Part shown: positions 1 to 10,057 of the stretch, piece after piece
Position numbering within the stretch: position 1 is the stretch's first letter
Layout of the letters: each line of letters opens with the position of its first letter
Source: Saccharomyces mikatae IFO 1815
Taxonomy: Eukaryota > Ascomycota > Saccharomycetes > Saccharomycetales > Saccharomycetaceae
DNA: 64,000 nt
Assembly: GCF_947241705.1 (NCBI RefSeq)
Contig: NC_079257.1
Span: 744,001-808,000, forward strand
Reading direction: 5' to 3'
Translations under genes and position numbers: made by a program
The notes under the pieces: model-generated
Seen by the model: only the letters and a program-made list of their open reading frames with translations
Told to the model about the DNA's origin: nothing
Database searches by the model: none

Positions 1-1
1 C

Positions 2-889
2 ATCTTCTTTATTGAAAACGATGGAAATTTAAACTGGGGGCCCTGGTCGAAGATAGAATTCACTCATTTAAACATACTCCGAAAAATTCTACAACCTGAC
101 CCGATTAAGAGGGTGACACTGAAAGTTTTGAAAAGGCATCCTTGGGTATCACGTCGAGTCTCATTCGCTGGTGATGATGGTCTTTGTAACGATCCTGAGC
201 TCTTGGCTAAGAAATTGTTTTCTCATTTGAAAGTCTCATTGAGTAACGAAAATTATATAAAGTTTACTCAAGAGGCTAACTCTAACAGTAGATGCGTTTC
301 CACTCAACCAATTGGTAACGAGTTAGCTGAACTCGAACATGACTCTGTGCATTTCAAGACACTTTCAAATACACAACGTGCGTTTACCCTGTACGATTCA
401 AATATGAACGATAACAGCGGTACATTTTTGACGCAAGAGGCTAAGTGGACGCAATTCATAAGCCACGATATTGCTGCCTTACAATTTCATTCTGAGGAGA
501 GTGGCTTTACTGAGCTACTCAAATATCGTTTGAAGTTCAACCCGAATAAGCTTACTAAATTTTACACACTACAATCTATGGATATCTTGTTGCCAACTCT
601 GGAGAAAGCGTTGACCTTATCACAAATCAGAGTGAAACCTGACCTTTTTGCGAATTTTGAAAGGTTGTGCGAATTATTAGGCTACAATAACGTTTTTCCG
701 CTTATTATAAATATCAAAACCCAAAGTAATGGTGGTTACCAATTATCTGGTAGTATTTCCATTATCAAGATTGAAAAGGAGCTGAAAAATGTTGGATTTG
801 AAAGAAAAACTGGCGATCCTCTAGAATGGAGAAGATTATTTAAAAGAATTTCAACTATTTGTAGAGATATTATCCTAATTCCTAATTAA
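2..889 (+). CDS. CHK1: Checkpoint kinase Chk1, C-terminal part (5' end outside window)
   Basis: Serine/threonine kinase of the DNA-damage checkpoint; in yeast it phosphorylates securin Pds1 to hold cells in metaphase. The frame is open from base 2, so the gene begins outside the window; about 295 codons remain, which would be residues 233-527 of a 527-residue protein. The first 45 residues are the end of the kinase domain (the LQPDP...KRV and HPWV segment of subdomain XI). The rest is the Chk1 regulatory tail, with the conserved stretch GDDGLCNDPELLAKKLF and the end CRDIILIPN. The frame ends with TAA at 887-889. It is convergent with RIF1 and the two stops lie 177 bp apart. Family, order and neighbour agree with YBR274W. 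Identification is firm; only the 5' half is missing. Confidence 0.95.
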   Translation: MFFIENDGNLNWGPWSKIEFTHLNILRKILQPDPIKRVTLKVLKRHPWVSRRVSFAGDDGLCNDPELLAKKLFSHLKVSLSNENYIKFTQEANSNSRCVSTQPIGNELAELEHDSVHFKTLSNTQRAFTLYDSNMNDNSGTFLTQEAKWTQFISHDIAALQFHSEESGFTELLKYRLKFNPNKLTKFYTLQSMDILLPTLEKALTLSQIRVKPDLFANFERLCELLGYNNVFPLIINIKTQSNGGYQLSGSISIIKIEKELKNVGFERKTGDPLEWRRLFKRISTICRDIILIPN

Positions 890-1066
890 ATCATTAGTGG
901 GGCCTAAAAAAGGGTTAGTATGCATCTTTTGAAGTTTCGAACTTACTACGTATTATATATTTCTTTCCGTTCAAACGGTTTTGTTACAAGTAAATATTGC
1001 CTGAAGAGGTTTTATTTGCATAGGTAATCTATTGCCATCACCCCCAAACCATTCCACAAATGATAA

Positions 1067-4000
1067 TCAAACCATATCATCATCCCTGTTTGAGTAATAC
1101 TCGAGCCTCATCATAAAATCCAGTAATTCTATTCTTAAGTTTCTTCTTTCCTCTACAGAGATCCCGTTCAAATCCCCTGGTGTGAACCCCCTCAACCTGC
1201 TCACTAGTTTTCTCGACTTTTTTGAGGAAAAGTGTATTTTTAAAGAAGGTGTAGCTTCCCTAGATGTAGCATCTTCGTTTCCTTCCCCTACTAACAAAGG
1301 GTCGCCGTCTTTTTCAATATGTGATTGGGCCAATTGAATTTCGTCATATTTTCCCTCTTTTCCAACAGAGGTTGAGTCATTGAGTACATTGTTGGTATTT
1401 GCATTGGACGCAACACGTGGAGGTGAATCTGGGGGCATTGATTCGTTTCTCTGTAATCTCATTTTCAATTTTTGCTTTATTTGGCCATTCGATTCTTGTA
1501 TTTTCAAAGAATTGAAAATGGGTATGCGTATTTCCGGTAGCACTGAAGTATCTGCTACTTCAGTTTGTTCTTTCAAGAGACTTGTTTCTCTAGATGCCAC
1601 TTGCTCCATTGCTTCCAAAAAGCCCTCATTTCTGTCATTCTCATCAACTGGGGCGAAATCGTCGTTAGTGTTTATTTTTTGACCTTTCCTCTGCTGTCTC
1701 TCCATCATTTTATTGAATTCAGTTGTTTCACTATCTCTTAAATGTACAGTGAGCGTTTCCTCAGTGGTAATAGCTTCTACGGATCCTTTCACAGCATTTT
1801 GCATCGGCACGCTATCAATGCTCTGTGCGTTTTCCTTGCTACTATTAACTGAAATCATTTGAGGATCTTCTTCTGCAAAGGTGACCTTTTCATCTTCGCC
1901 ATGATTTAAGGTATCTACTTTTGATCCTTCCTTCTGTTTCAAACCGTTAACCAACATGATCCCACTCGAGTTCTGAAGCCCGTCACTCAGCTCCGCATTA
2001 ATAATTGGCAGAGCTCGTTCAACAATACAAGTTCGGTATTTGCCTTCATCTTCCCTGATTTGAAGAGCGGTTTCCTTTACGGGTTCGTTTTGGGTAATTT
2101 TGTCTTGCATGAAACTTTCCTTATTAATATTATTTATACTATCTTGTTTCTCCAAATTATCGGTTCGTTCTCGTTGTTCTTTTCCGTTCTTGTTTGTCAT
2201 AGCTTGATCATTAGAGCTTAAGGTGATCGTGGATAAGTTTCCACTACAGTTCAAGTCTGCTTTTTCGCTCCCTTTTGGTATCGTGGAGAGTTGTTGACTT
2301 ACACTTTTTACAATAGTAGGTACTAATTCAGTACTAGAAGATACACCCTCCTCCTCAAAAGATGAAACATCCCCCATCTTTTTATCCTTTTCATGATCTT
2401 TTGGTCTTTTGTCTTCAAGGACAGGAGATTCTCCTGGAAAACACTGCACTAAATCATCATTGTCAACCAAATTTTGATCAAGGCTCGTTTTGACCAACTC
2501 CTTTTTCACTCCCTCTAGTTTATCAATGACAACCTCTGTCTGTTGGTCTGAGTTCGCTTTAGAAGGATGTACGCCGCTATATTCTTGGAGTTCAGTAACT
2601 TGCATTTCGCCGTTGTTGGTAGAATAGATGCTTTTATCATTAATAGTCTTATCATCCAATTGCGTAGTATTCGCCTGCTGGTCCCCTTCTCCGGTGCTTT
2701 CACCGTCAGCTTCTCCTAAAAACTCATTAGTAGACGACCTGCTTATCTCGGCAAGTATTTCTGGTTGTGCAAGATTCGTTATAGGAAAGTTTTTTAGCTT
2801 TATTGTATGGGAACTTTTTATATCATTTTGAGAAGATAACTGAAGTGACGAGGGAAGGTCCTTTATCCCTTGTGTAGCTGGAACCTGGATGTCTTCAGAA
2901 TTTGATCCTCTCTGTGAGTTTAAAACGTTCTTTTCGCTCTCTTTATCTGGTATATTTATTGAGTTAGCGCTATATGTAGTGTCAATTTCCTTTCTTGAGT
3001 CTTCTTGCTGATCAACCTCCGATTCTTGTATCCACTTTCTTATCCTTTTTAATGTCGCATTATAAGTTCGTTTATCTTTGAATTTACGATTATGTGATTT
3101 AATGAGATCAATTAACAAATAAACCATATCGATAGTTTGATGGTTAGGATTTGATGGCAGTATGCTGACCAACATGGAAAAGAATTTTTTAGCAGCACTT
3201 CTTGTAAGCGGTTTAGTGAGATATAACAGGACGAGTTCGCGAAGAATATTGGCACTTTCGTCATACTTTTGCTCGCTGGATCTAACTGGGCTAAGAAGAA
3301 AAACTAGAAGTGGTTCCTTTAATTTCTCTAAAAGTAGAATTTCTTTTCGTGCAACGATTTTACCAATAAACTCAAATGTATAATCACTATCTGCATTCCT
3401 AATTCTTTCCGTAACTGCTGTTAGTAGTGCCTCATTTGGGTTGTCCCTATAGGTCAGTAATCGTATCATTAGTTCGGCATTTATTTTCAAGAGTAATTCG
3501 TCAGTTATGGCTTCACAGAATTCATTTAAACAGTCGATGATGCTATTCTCAACGCAAATTTCTAATAGACCACCCAATAATGGTTCAATAGGATTTTTGG
3601 CCGTTAAAAGAAGAAGTTCTCTGATTATCTCTGATCTTTCTAACTCGTGACCAGATGCATTTTGTAGCGAACTTTTGAACTCTGAGAAATTTTGATTTAT
3701 CTCTTCAAGTAGTTGGCCCTTTAGTAGCCAACGAATTATTGTAAGTTGTTCAGAATTGTTGAATAATTGTATGTTTGCTGCAAAATAGGACGCTCTACTG
3801 AGTGGCAGCAGTTGCATTAGGAAATCGGAATTCAAATCAGTAATGGAATTTAATAAAGCAGGATTGGAGCAAATACAATACTTCAATATATCTATAAACT
3901 TGTTACGCCTCAAAAAAGGAACCAGACCGAAGAATAGTTCAGGGTTCCCTGGTAAAGAGGTTTTCAATAGCGTAATCAGATCTGCGTTCAATTTTTCATC

Positions 4001-6826
4001 GTTTTTTGAGAAAAATCTTTGGATGAAATAAATAAAATTATTGTTGGACCATTTAGACACGTGAAGTAGGGTCAAAAAATTAACAGGAAAGCTAAGCTTC
4101 AAGCATAGATCCAAAAAGTTCTCAATAGAGTTTTCATTCGGAACTTTATCCACAATATTGGCCAAGCTCTGAAATTCTTTGAAGGATATATTTGGTGGTA
4201 GTAGTGTTGATCCAACCCAGTTCTGAGCGTAAACTTCAGTTTTCTTATCATTCAGCTCTAAAAACTTTTCTATTATTACAAATTCAGATGTTTCGTTGCG
4301 AGCTTTCTTGATAACATCTTTCAAGAGATCTAGAGTCATGTTACCTTGAGGAATACCAACTTTTGAAAGTTGGATACTGAATTCTACTAACGATGAATCA
4401 TGCTTCTTTAAGAATAACTCCAAAAACGCATAAACAAACGACGAACTCACTGTTACAAAAAAATCGCGAAAAATTGGTTTATCTTTATTATTCGCCGCAA
4501 CTTTTAATATCAAAGTACGAAACGCTTCCAAGTGGTTCTGATCTTTCTTGTCTTCTGGAAGTTGTTTCAATGACGTGAGAATTAAATCATGGGCGAGATT
4601 AACATTAGACATGGCTACTTCAACAGCCTTAAACACAACCTTCATAATTTTATCATACGCATACTTGATGATTTGTGAGGGTATACTTGAAATGTCTTTG
4701 ACTTTAACACCCTCCGAAGCTATGACACTCATGGGATGAATATGTTTTTTGTTCCTTCTTTCCGTTGCAAAGTCGTTGTTCTTTCCCCCGATTAATAAAT
4801 GCAAAATTGTGAAAAGTATATTTTGCAATTGTATAGAATCATACAAGAAAACATAATTTTCATAAATCGGTGCTATCAGATGATCCCAAAAATGCTCAAA
4901 AATGTCTGTAGACAGATTCCTATTGCTTGTAAATGCAGTGTAAACAACGCCCAAAAGATGGTAAATGATTCCTTCTCTAGCGCTTGGGTCGTTAACATGA
5001 GACAGTGTCATTTGAAAAGGAGTTTGCAAAAGTGAAAATAATCTTTTATTCCCTTCCTGATTTTTCAACGAAATTTTCGTACAAATGCAGTAAGTGATAA
5101 TTCTCCAAACTTTGATGGACATGAGCCGAGTCTTTGGATGATCATTGATGAAGCATAGATTATTTAGACCAAACCAAACTTCGTTCGATTCTAATGTCAG
5201 GTCATAAACCCTTTTTTCGTTATCGTATAGTAACCCAGTTATTGAAAGCCATAAATCCATTGCTATTTTGTTGTCATGTTTGTGTACGATATAGTATTTT
5301 ACTTGCTGAGTGAGTAGATGTCCAATTGTCACTTTACCTAAAGAAGCAGTGTCATGTGAGCTCACCGGTAGTTTCGATAAGAATTTTTCAGGGATTGTTT
5401 CGGTTATTGGAGAAACCATGATACACTGGTAAATCCTTTCATGCTCTTCAACGAAATCCAAGCATTTTTTCAGCAGTTCTAATAGTACGACTATTGAAGT
5501 TATGAGAATCTTCATGGAGTAGACTTCATCCCCGATGATGATTCTAGGCAAAACCTCACCTGGTAGCCAAGAAGTCACCGTCTCAATCATTAATTTAGGA
5601 TATTTACTTAAAAATCCCCTTATAAGTAGCAGTTTCTCGTATATTAGGTTGTGGCTATTAATTTCGATTATTTCAGTAAAAGTGCTAATAATTGGTTTAA
5701 TTTCTTCATCGCTTAGAAAGAAAGTGCCGAACTTTTCGTCTCTTAGAAAGGAAACTTGTGCAATTATTATTATCTTATTTGAGTTTTCATTTTTTAGTGC
5801 ATCAGTGGTCCAACTGTAAATGACTCTCAGTTTATTAACTAAATCCGGTCTTTTCATTAACCACTTTACGATCTTAAAACTAGACATAATGGTAGCAAAA
5901 AAGCGAACTATTTGAACATACAGTCTAATTATAAATGGATTTTTCTTTTCATTGCTACTTAGTAATTTTTCTTGTGCCGTCTGAAGGTGCGGCATGCATA
6001 TTTCAACAATAGCTTCTATATTAACAATGAGAACGTTAAATTTTTGATCAACTTCATTAACATTTTTAGTAGTTAAAATGGGTATAATATTGTTAAATGT
6101 TGCATACACTTCAAACCTCTTCGCCACATATTCCTCGGACTCTTTGCGTAGGATGTTTAATCCGCCCTCTATAATTTCTTTAAATTCTGAAATACTTTCG
6201 TTATCGATTAAACCATGGATTTCACCACTGACCCAATAATTTAAAGTACGGGGATTTATCACAATTGTTTCCTTATATGGTGACGTGAGAATATTACCGT
6301 TGTGCAATCTGTGTTCAGGATGTTGGAGTTTATTGTAACTCAAGTCACTTACAGTTCTCGCCGAAGACATCTTATTTCTCAAAATTGACTTTCCTGGTCT
6401 GTTAGATGGAGATGGTTTCGGTGACGAACCTGGTACATGATGAACTGGTGATGATTCTATTCTATCAGAAAAAGCTACACTTTTTGTGACCGGAGATACA
6501 CTGTCACTATTAGAAGGGGGCAACTCAGGAAGTTTTTGTACTAGTTTACTTCCTTCATCTTCTGAATATAAATTCTTGTAATTTGCAGATAAATCAAGTT
6601 CTTTATTGTCGTAGTTGCTTGAAAATGCTAGTTTTCTTCTCTTTGGGGTTGGTGATAGATCACTTTGTATATGCATGTGAGCCTGTGGAAATGGAAGTGG
6701 TGGTAATTTGGTCTTCATCCACGGGGAACTTCCATTGGGATTAACATCGTGTTGAGACCTACGAAGGATATGCTGGTCAATTCGATCTATCGTATGCTTC
6801 TTTTTATCTGAGAAATCTTTGGACAT
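1067..6826 (-). CDS. RIF1: Rif1, telomere-length and replication-timing regulator
   Basis: Large Rap1-interacting protein that limits telomere elongation, delays late origins through protein phosphatase 1 (Glc7), and shields DNA ends. I start at the ATG at 6826 (MSKDFSDKKK), giving 1919 residues against 1916 in S. cerevisiae; the longer frame upstream has no ATG. Two PP1-docking motifs are visible: KSVAF (about residues 115-119) and KSILR (146-150). The middle, residues 180-1300, is a helical HEAT-like array. About residues 1300-1760 are low-complexity, acidic and Ser/Thr-rich. The Rap1-binding segment RIPIFNSLKI starts near residue 1767, and the last 60 residues are the basic, helical C-terminal oligomerisation domain. 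The acidic middle-to-late region is the most diverged part. The promoter carries an MCB element and a 19-bp tandem repeat. It is notable that a telomere-length regulator lies on the same arm as an X/Y' chromosome end, although this is also so in S. cerevisiae. Confidence 0.97.
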   Translation of the reverse strand: MSKDFSDKKKHTIDRIDQHILRRSQHDVNPNGSSPWMKTKLPPLPFPQAHMHIQSDLSPTPKRRKLAFSSNYDNKELDLSANYKNLYSEDEGSKLVQKLPELPPSNSDSVSPVTKSVAFSDRIESSPVHHVPGSSPKPSPSNRPGKSILRNKMSSARTVSDLSYNKLQHPEHRLHNGNILTSPYKETIVINPRTLNYWVSGEIHGLIDNESISEFKEIIEGGLNILRKESEEYVAKRFEVYATFNNIIPILTTKNVNEVDQKFNVLIVNIEAIVEICMPHLQTAQEKLLSSNEKKNPFIIRLYVQIVRFFATIMSSFKIVKWLMKRPDLVNKLRVIYSWTTDALKNENSNKIIIIAQVSFLRDEKFGTFFLSDEEIKPIISTFTEIIEINSHNLIYEKLLLIRGFLSKYPKLMIETVTSWLPGEVLPRIIIGDEVYSMKILITSIVVLLELLKKCLDFVEEHERIYQCIMVSPITETIPEKFLSKLPVSSHDTASLGKVTIGHLLTQQVKYYIVHKHDNKIAMDLWLSITGLLYDNEKRVYDLTLESNEVWFGLNNLCFINDHPKTRLMSIKVWRIITYCICTKISLKNQEGNKRLFSLLQTPFQMTLSHVNDPSAREGIIYHLLGVVYTAFTSNRNLSTDIFEHFWDHLIAPIYENYVFLYDSIQLQNILFTILHLLIGGKNNDFATERRNKKHIHPMSVIASEGVKVKDISSIPSQIIKYAYDKIMKVVFKAVEVAMSNVNLAHDLILTSLKQLPEDKKDQNHLEAFRTLILKVAANNKDKPIFRDFFVTVSSSFVYAFLELFLKKHDSSLVEFSIQLSKVGIPQGNMTLDLLKDVIKKARNETSEFVIIEKFLELNDKKTEVYAQNWVGSTLLPPNISFKEFQSLANIVDKVPNENSIENFLDLCLKLSFPVNFLTLLHVSKWSNNNFIYFIQRFFSKNDEKLNADLITLLKTSLPGNPELFFGLVPFLRRNKFIDILKYCICSNPALLNSITDLNSDFLMQLLPLSRASYFAANIQLFNNSEQLTIIRWLLKGQLLEEINQNFSEFKSSLQNASGHELERSEIIRELLLLTAKNPIEPLLGGLLEICVENSIIDCLNEFCEAITDELLLKINAELMIRLLTYRDNPNEALLTAVTERIRNADSDYTFEFIGKIVARKEILLLEKLKEPLLVFLLSPVRSSEQKYDESANILRELVLLYLTKPLTRSAAKKFFSMLVSILPSNPNHQTIDMVYLLIDLIKSHNRKFKDKRTYNATLKRIRKWIQESEVDQQEDSRKEIDTTYSANSINIPDKESEKNVLNSQRGSNSEDIQVPATQGIKDLPSSLQLSSQNDIKSSHTIKLKNFPITNLAQPEILAEISRSSTNEFLGEADGESTGEGDQQANTTQLDDKTINDKSIYSTNNGEMQVTELQEYSGVHPSKANSDQQTEVVIDKLEGVKKELVKTSLDQNLVDNDDLVQCFPGESPVLEDKRPKDHEKDKKMGDVSSFEEEGVSSSTELVPTIVKSVSQQLSTIPKGSEKADLNCSGNLSTITLSSNDQAMTNKNGKEQRERTDNLEKQDSINNINKESFMQDKITQNEPVKETALQIREDEGKYRTCIVERALPIINAELSDGLQNSSGIMLVNGLKQKEGSKVDTLNHGEDEKVTFAEEDPQMISVNSSKENAQSIDSVPMQNAVKGSVEAITTEETLTVHLRDSETTEFNKMMERQQRKGQKINTNDDFAPVDENDRNEGFLEAMEQVASRETSLLKEQTEVADTSVLPEIRIPIFNSLKIQESNGQIKQKLKMRLQRNESMPPDSPPRVASNANTNNVLNDSTSVGKEGKYDEIQLAQSHIEKDGDPLLVGEGNEDATSREATPSLKIHFSSKKSRKLVSRLRGFTPGDLNGISVEERRNLRIELLDFMMRLEYYSNRDDDMV

Positions 6827-6930
6827 TGTAAAAGAGGTAAAAGAAGTATTCCACAATAGCGTTGACGAAGCTAGGTATAACCTCTTATGATTTGTTGGAT
6901 AATAGTGCTGAAGTTTTGTTTTAAATCGCC

Positions 6931-7025
6931 TTTAAAGTGTGTTAATGCTTTTAAAGTGTGTTAATGCTTTTAAAGTGTGTTAATGCTTTTAAAGTGTGTT
7001 AATGCTTTTAAAGTGTGTTAATGCT
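6931..7025. repeat. Five perfect tandem copies of a 19-bp unit
   Basis: The unit tttaaagtgtgttaatgct is repeated five times without a single mismatch (6931, 6950, 6969, 6988, 7007). The array lies 105-199 bp upstream of the RIF1 ATG, between the start codon and the MCB element. Its perfect homogeneity implies recent expansion by slippage or unequal exchange. Confidence 0.97.
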
Positions 7026-7066
7026 TTTGATCTTGTTACTAACGATGAGTCGCTATGAATAAAAAT

Positions 7067-7076
7067 CGACGCGTCG
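7067..7076. promoter_or_regulatory. MluI cell-cycle box (MBF site) upstream of RIF1
   Basis: The palindrome cgacgcgtcg contains ACGCGT, the MBF (Mbp1-Swi6) binding core of G1/S genes, about 240 bp upstream of the RIF1 start. The match is exact; G1/S control of RIF1 is inferred from the site only. Confidence 0.6.
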
Positions 7077-7389
7077 GTCAATTATTGTAACTTTCTATCG
7101 AAATATGTATGACATAAGAAAGATGTCAAGAACTGAAATTATAGGTGGCACGAAATCTATTCGATTCTACTTGATAGAAATCTCCTTAAAAGTGCTATAG
7201 TCTGTTGATTATATCAATTGAATTCCTACTCATGTTATATGGTTCATTTAGAGTGTATTTTTAACGATTTGTAACAGAGGACCTTATTTCAATTCTGTTT
7301 TCTTATTGTCGCCATTCGGTTTTGTACTTTCCAAAACCAATAATTTAATTCTAATCTTACACTTAGACTTATACCTATATAAAAAAAGT

Positions 7390-9813
7390 TTATGAGAATT
7401 TTAAATTAACTTCCGCAATACCTCTACAAATGATATGCCAATCTGTAGTTTTATCGTATTCTTTACAATAGTGTTTTTTCCACCATTTAAAAAGCTCATA
7501 TACGAAGAACAAGTTTGGCTGGATAACAACGTTCAACCTTCTTACTCTTACAAACAAGTACGCATTTGCCAAGTCACAATGGAGATACCTCATGCATTCA
7601 GCAATACAAACCGTTGCAGACCTAGATACTCCGACCATACAATGCACCAGGACTTTTCCTCCCTTCTTTTCAGAGTTGCTGATGAAATTCAAGACTTTAT
7701 CTATTTGATGGAAAAGCGGATCTTTGCCATTATCATCTAAATTCTCGATCTGGCAAATATGAAAACCTGAATTTTCACTTATGACTACGGTACTACCATC
7801 TTTTGACCTATCGTTGATCGTGGTGCCTGCTCTTGCCCTACTTTTATTACCTGAAATAGTACCCATAACTTCATCTGTGTTAGTCATAGTAACTGCACGG
7901 TGTGGTCTCACAGGGTGAACGACCTTCTTCTTATTCAGTGCCCATGAAACCACCTCGCCCACTGAAACTATATGTGTAATTCCTAAGGATTTAAGCAAAG
8001 CAGGATTTTGCGCATGGTCTAGGGATCCCAAATACAAGTGCTGGAGGATCTGGGACGGTAATGGACCCTTCAAATTAACGAAGTTAGACTCAAGAGGAAT
8101 CTTCATGAAAAAAATGCTACTGAAAAGTTCGGAAGAAATGTGCAATTGAAAACTTTTATCTTTAAATTCAACCGCATTGGCAAATAATTTAAAATTATCT
8201 TCTTTTTGTGGACTAAACTCACGGAGAAGGGGCTGTAAATGACCTAAAACCTGCAAGTCGGATGGGAAAAGGAAAAATGGTCTTGAGTGGATTCTTAGAA
8301 GAGCATCTTGTAACGGAATATTGAAGTGGAATATAATATATGCTGTTAATAATAATGAAGTTTCTGTATATCCATCATTACAATGCATAAAAGTTAACGA
8401 CCCTTGAATTTGAGATACCTGATATATTAGGTAGCAGACATTTAAAAGAATTTCCACGGATTGAATGTTTAGGTTTCCTAAACCTATAGTACCTGACGAT
8501 GGGAAAGTCAAATGAAAATAATCTTGTGATTTTGATGCATCATCATCAAATAACAAACCCAGGTATGATTGGATTTTTGTTAGCGAAGGCATAGATGAGT
8601 TTGAAGTACACTTTATAATCAATTTCCAAGTTTCTTCTGTATTTGGTATATTATATAGTCGAGAAATGGAAGCTATAGGGTTATCTGGATCATAAACTAA
8701 GGGACTTGATGAAACTATGCTTGTGTTCTCTTGGGAGTGACTGGGCAGGGATAGATTGTTTTTTTTTATAGTTTGATAATTATGCCAATCAGTGGTATTA
8801 CCGCAAATCAAACCTGTTTCCTTCAGTCGTGTAGCTGAAGTCAGCTTGTTCAATTCTAATTTTTCGCACAGGACCATATTTTTATCAGCGTTATTGAAAC
8901 ATACTATTTCACTGGGTGAAGAACATAGATTCAAAGGTGTGCTACTCTTAAAAAAAGCCTTTTCTAATAATGGTGTGCCAATTAAACTTTCAGGTATATC
9001 TACATTGAAATTTTGGTAGGTGCAAATAGACACATTAGTCTTGTACCGTGGTTCTTCACAGTCAGTATAACCTTTTTGAGCAAACATTAAACATATCTGT
9101 AGAAGTAAGGCAAGTGTAGTACAACTAGGGCAGTCTCCTCCATGAGAACCTGTTGCATCTGATTCTGTTTGTATGTTTGCAGTGTCCCCTGTTTGTGAAC
9201 AATAAATTACTATATTATCAACCATTTCTACCATTTTGGCACATTGAAGATCGAACCTTCGGAACAAACCTCTCCTTCCCCAGACATCCTGCCCATTTGA
9301 TTTTAGCATAGCATTCGATCCGACCTTATTTTTAGGATGTCTTTTAAATTCTAACGATAGTCCACTAGGATCAACTTTCAGAAACGGTAAAATGCCATGC
9401 CTATGACAATAAGCAGCAACATTTTCTAGCTCAATATCTTCTATTTTCATTTGCAATTGACTTATCTGGAACTTTAACAAATTTAACAACTCCTTAGTGT
9501 TATTGGGATAGTGAAAACCATCAGATTCATCTGGAGTTTCGCATTCGTCGTCCATTCTGTGGAATGATGTGTGAACTTTCCAGGACTGAAAGATATCATT
9601 GACTTCAAGAGAACTACGTAAGAGCGCCGAATTATAGGCATCTGATTGTGACTTGACTATTGCAAGGGAATGAGGAAAGTCTGGTGGTTGACAAAAGGAA
9701 ATGTCATGAGCCCAGGGGAACATTTTCTTGCATTCTGGCCATTTCGCATTCTGATGTAGTCGCACGAGGTCGTGCAGCTCACCAGGTGTGATTGAGAGCA
9801 CTTCCAAAGCCAT
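7390..9813 (-). CDS. PPS1: Dual-specificity protein phosphatase Pps1
   Basis: Removes phosphate from tyrosine and Ser/Thr; in yeast it has a role in S-phase progression. The frame starts with ATG at 9813 and gives 807 residues, the same length as S. cerevisiae Pps1. The catalytic domain is C-terminal (about residues 600-800): the P-loop signature HCMVGVSRS (HCX5R) begins at residue 724 with Cys725 as nucleophile, and IEN-LDD...DP upstream fits the general-acid loop of the family. The long N-terminal part has no domain I can name. It is transcribed divergently from DPB3, with 244 bp between the start codons. Confidence 0.95.
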   Translation of the reverse strand: MALEVLSITPGELHDLVRLHQNAKWPECKKMFPWAHDISFCQPPDFPHSLAIVKSQSDAYNSALLRSSLEVNDIFQSWKVHTSFHRMDDECETPDESDGFHYPNNTKELLNLLKFQISQLQMKIEDIELENVAAYCHRHGILPFLKVDPSGLSLEFKRHPKNKVGSNAMLKSNGQDVWGRRGLFRRFDLQCAKMVEMVDNIVIYCSQTGDTANIQTESDATGSHGGDCPSCTTLALLLQICLMFAQKGYTDCEEPRYKTNVSICTYQNFNVDIPESLIGTPLLEKAFFKSSTPLNLCSSPSEIVCFNNADKNMVLCEKLELNKLTSATRLKETGLICGNTTDWHNYQTIKKNNLSLPSHSQENTSIVSSSPLVYDPDNPIASISRLYNIPNTEETWKLIIKCTSNSSMPSLTKIQSYLGLLFDDDASKSQDYFHLTFPSSGTIGLGNLNIQSVEILLNVCYLIYQVSQIQGSLTFMHCNDGYTETSLLLTAYIIFHFNIPLQDALLRIHSRPFFLFPSDLQVLGHLQPLLREFSPQKEDNFKLFANAVEFKDKSFQLHISSELFSSIFFMKIPLESNFVNLKGPLPSQILQHLYLGSLDHAQNPALLKSLGITHIVSVGEVVSWALNKKKVVHPVRPHRAVTMTNTDEVMGTISGNKSRARAGTTINDRSKDGSTVVISENSGFHICQIENLDDNGKDPLFHQIDKVLNFISNSEKKGGKVLVHCMVGVSRSATVCIAECMRYLHCDLANAYLFVRVRRLNVVIQPNLFFVYELFKWWKKHYCKEYDKTTDWHIICRGIAEVNLKFS

Positions 9814-9980
9814 GGTTCTTACTCTAGTTTGCTACCCACCCTTCTACCTCAACAACAATTTATTATCTATTATGGATGTTTTTTTACACTTTTTCTTTCC
9901 CCTCTTTCTTGTACTTCTCTTTTTGGCACCCTAAATAGTCTTACATTATGTTTTTATTATGCTCTTTAAGTATTTTAACT

Positions 9981-9986
9981 ACGCGA
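9981..9986. promoter_or_regulatory. MCB-like element upstream of DPB3
   Basis: ACGCGA lies 72 bp upstream of the DPB3 ATG and fits the MBF core ACGCGN. Polymerase epsilon subunits are typical MBF targets, which supports the reading, but a six-base match alone is weak. Confidence 0.4.
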
Positions 9987-10057
9987 GTTTAATGTCTTTA
10001 ATGACTGAATAATCCAATTAATAAAAATAAGCAAGAAGTCAACAGTTTCGCAAAGAA

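Larger units (their letters stand above)
6827..7389. other. RIF1 promoter and PPS1 3' region
   Basis: Non-coding interval of 563 bp between two genes on the minus strand. It holds the RIF1 promoter, with a five-copy 19-bp tandem repeat at 6931-7025 and an MCB palindrome at 7067-7076, and the PPS1 terminator with T-rich and TATATA stretches near 7375. I see no other gene. Confidence 0.7.
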
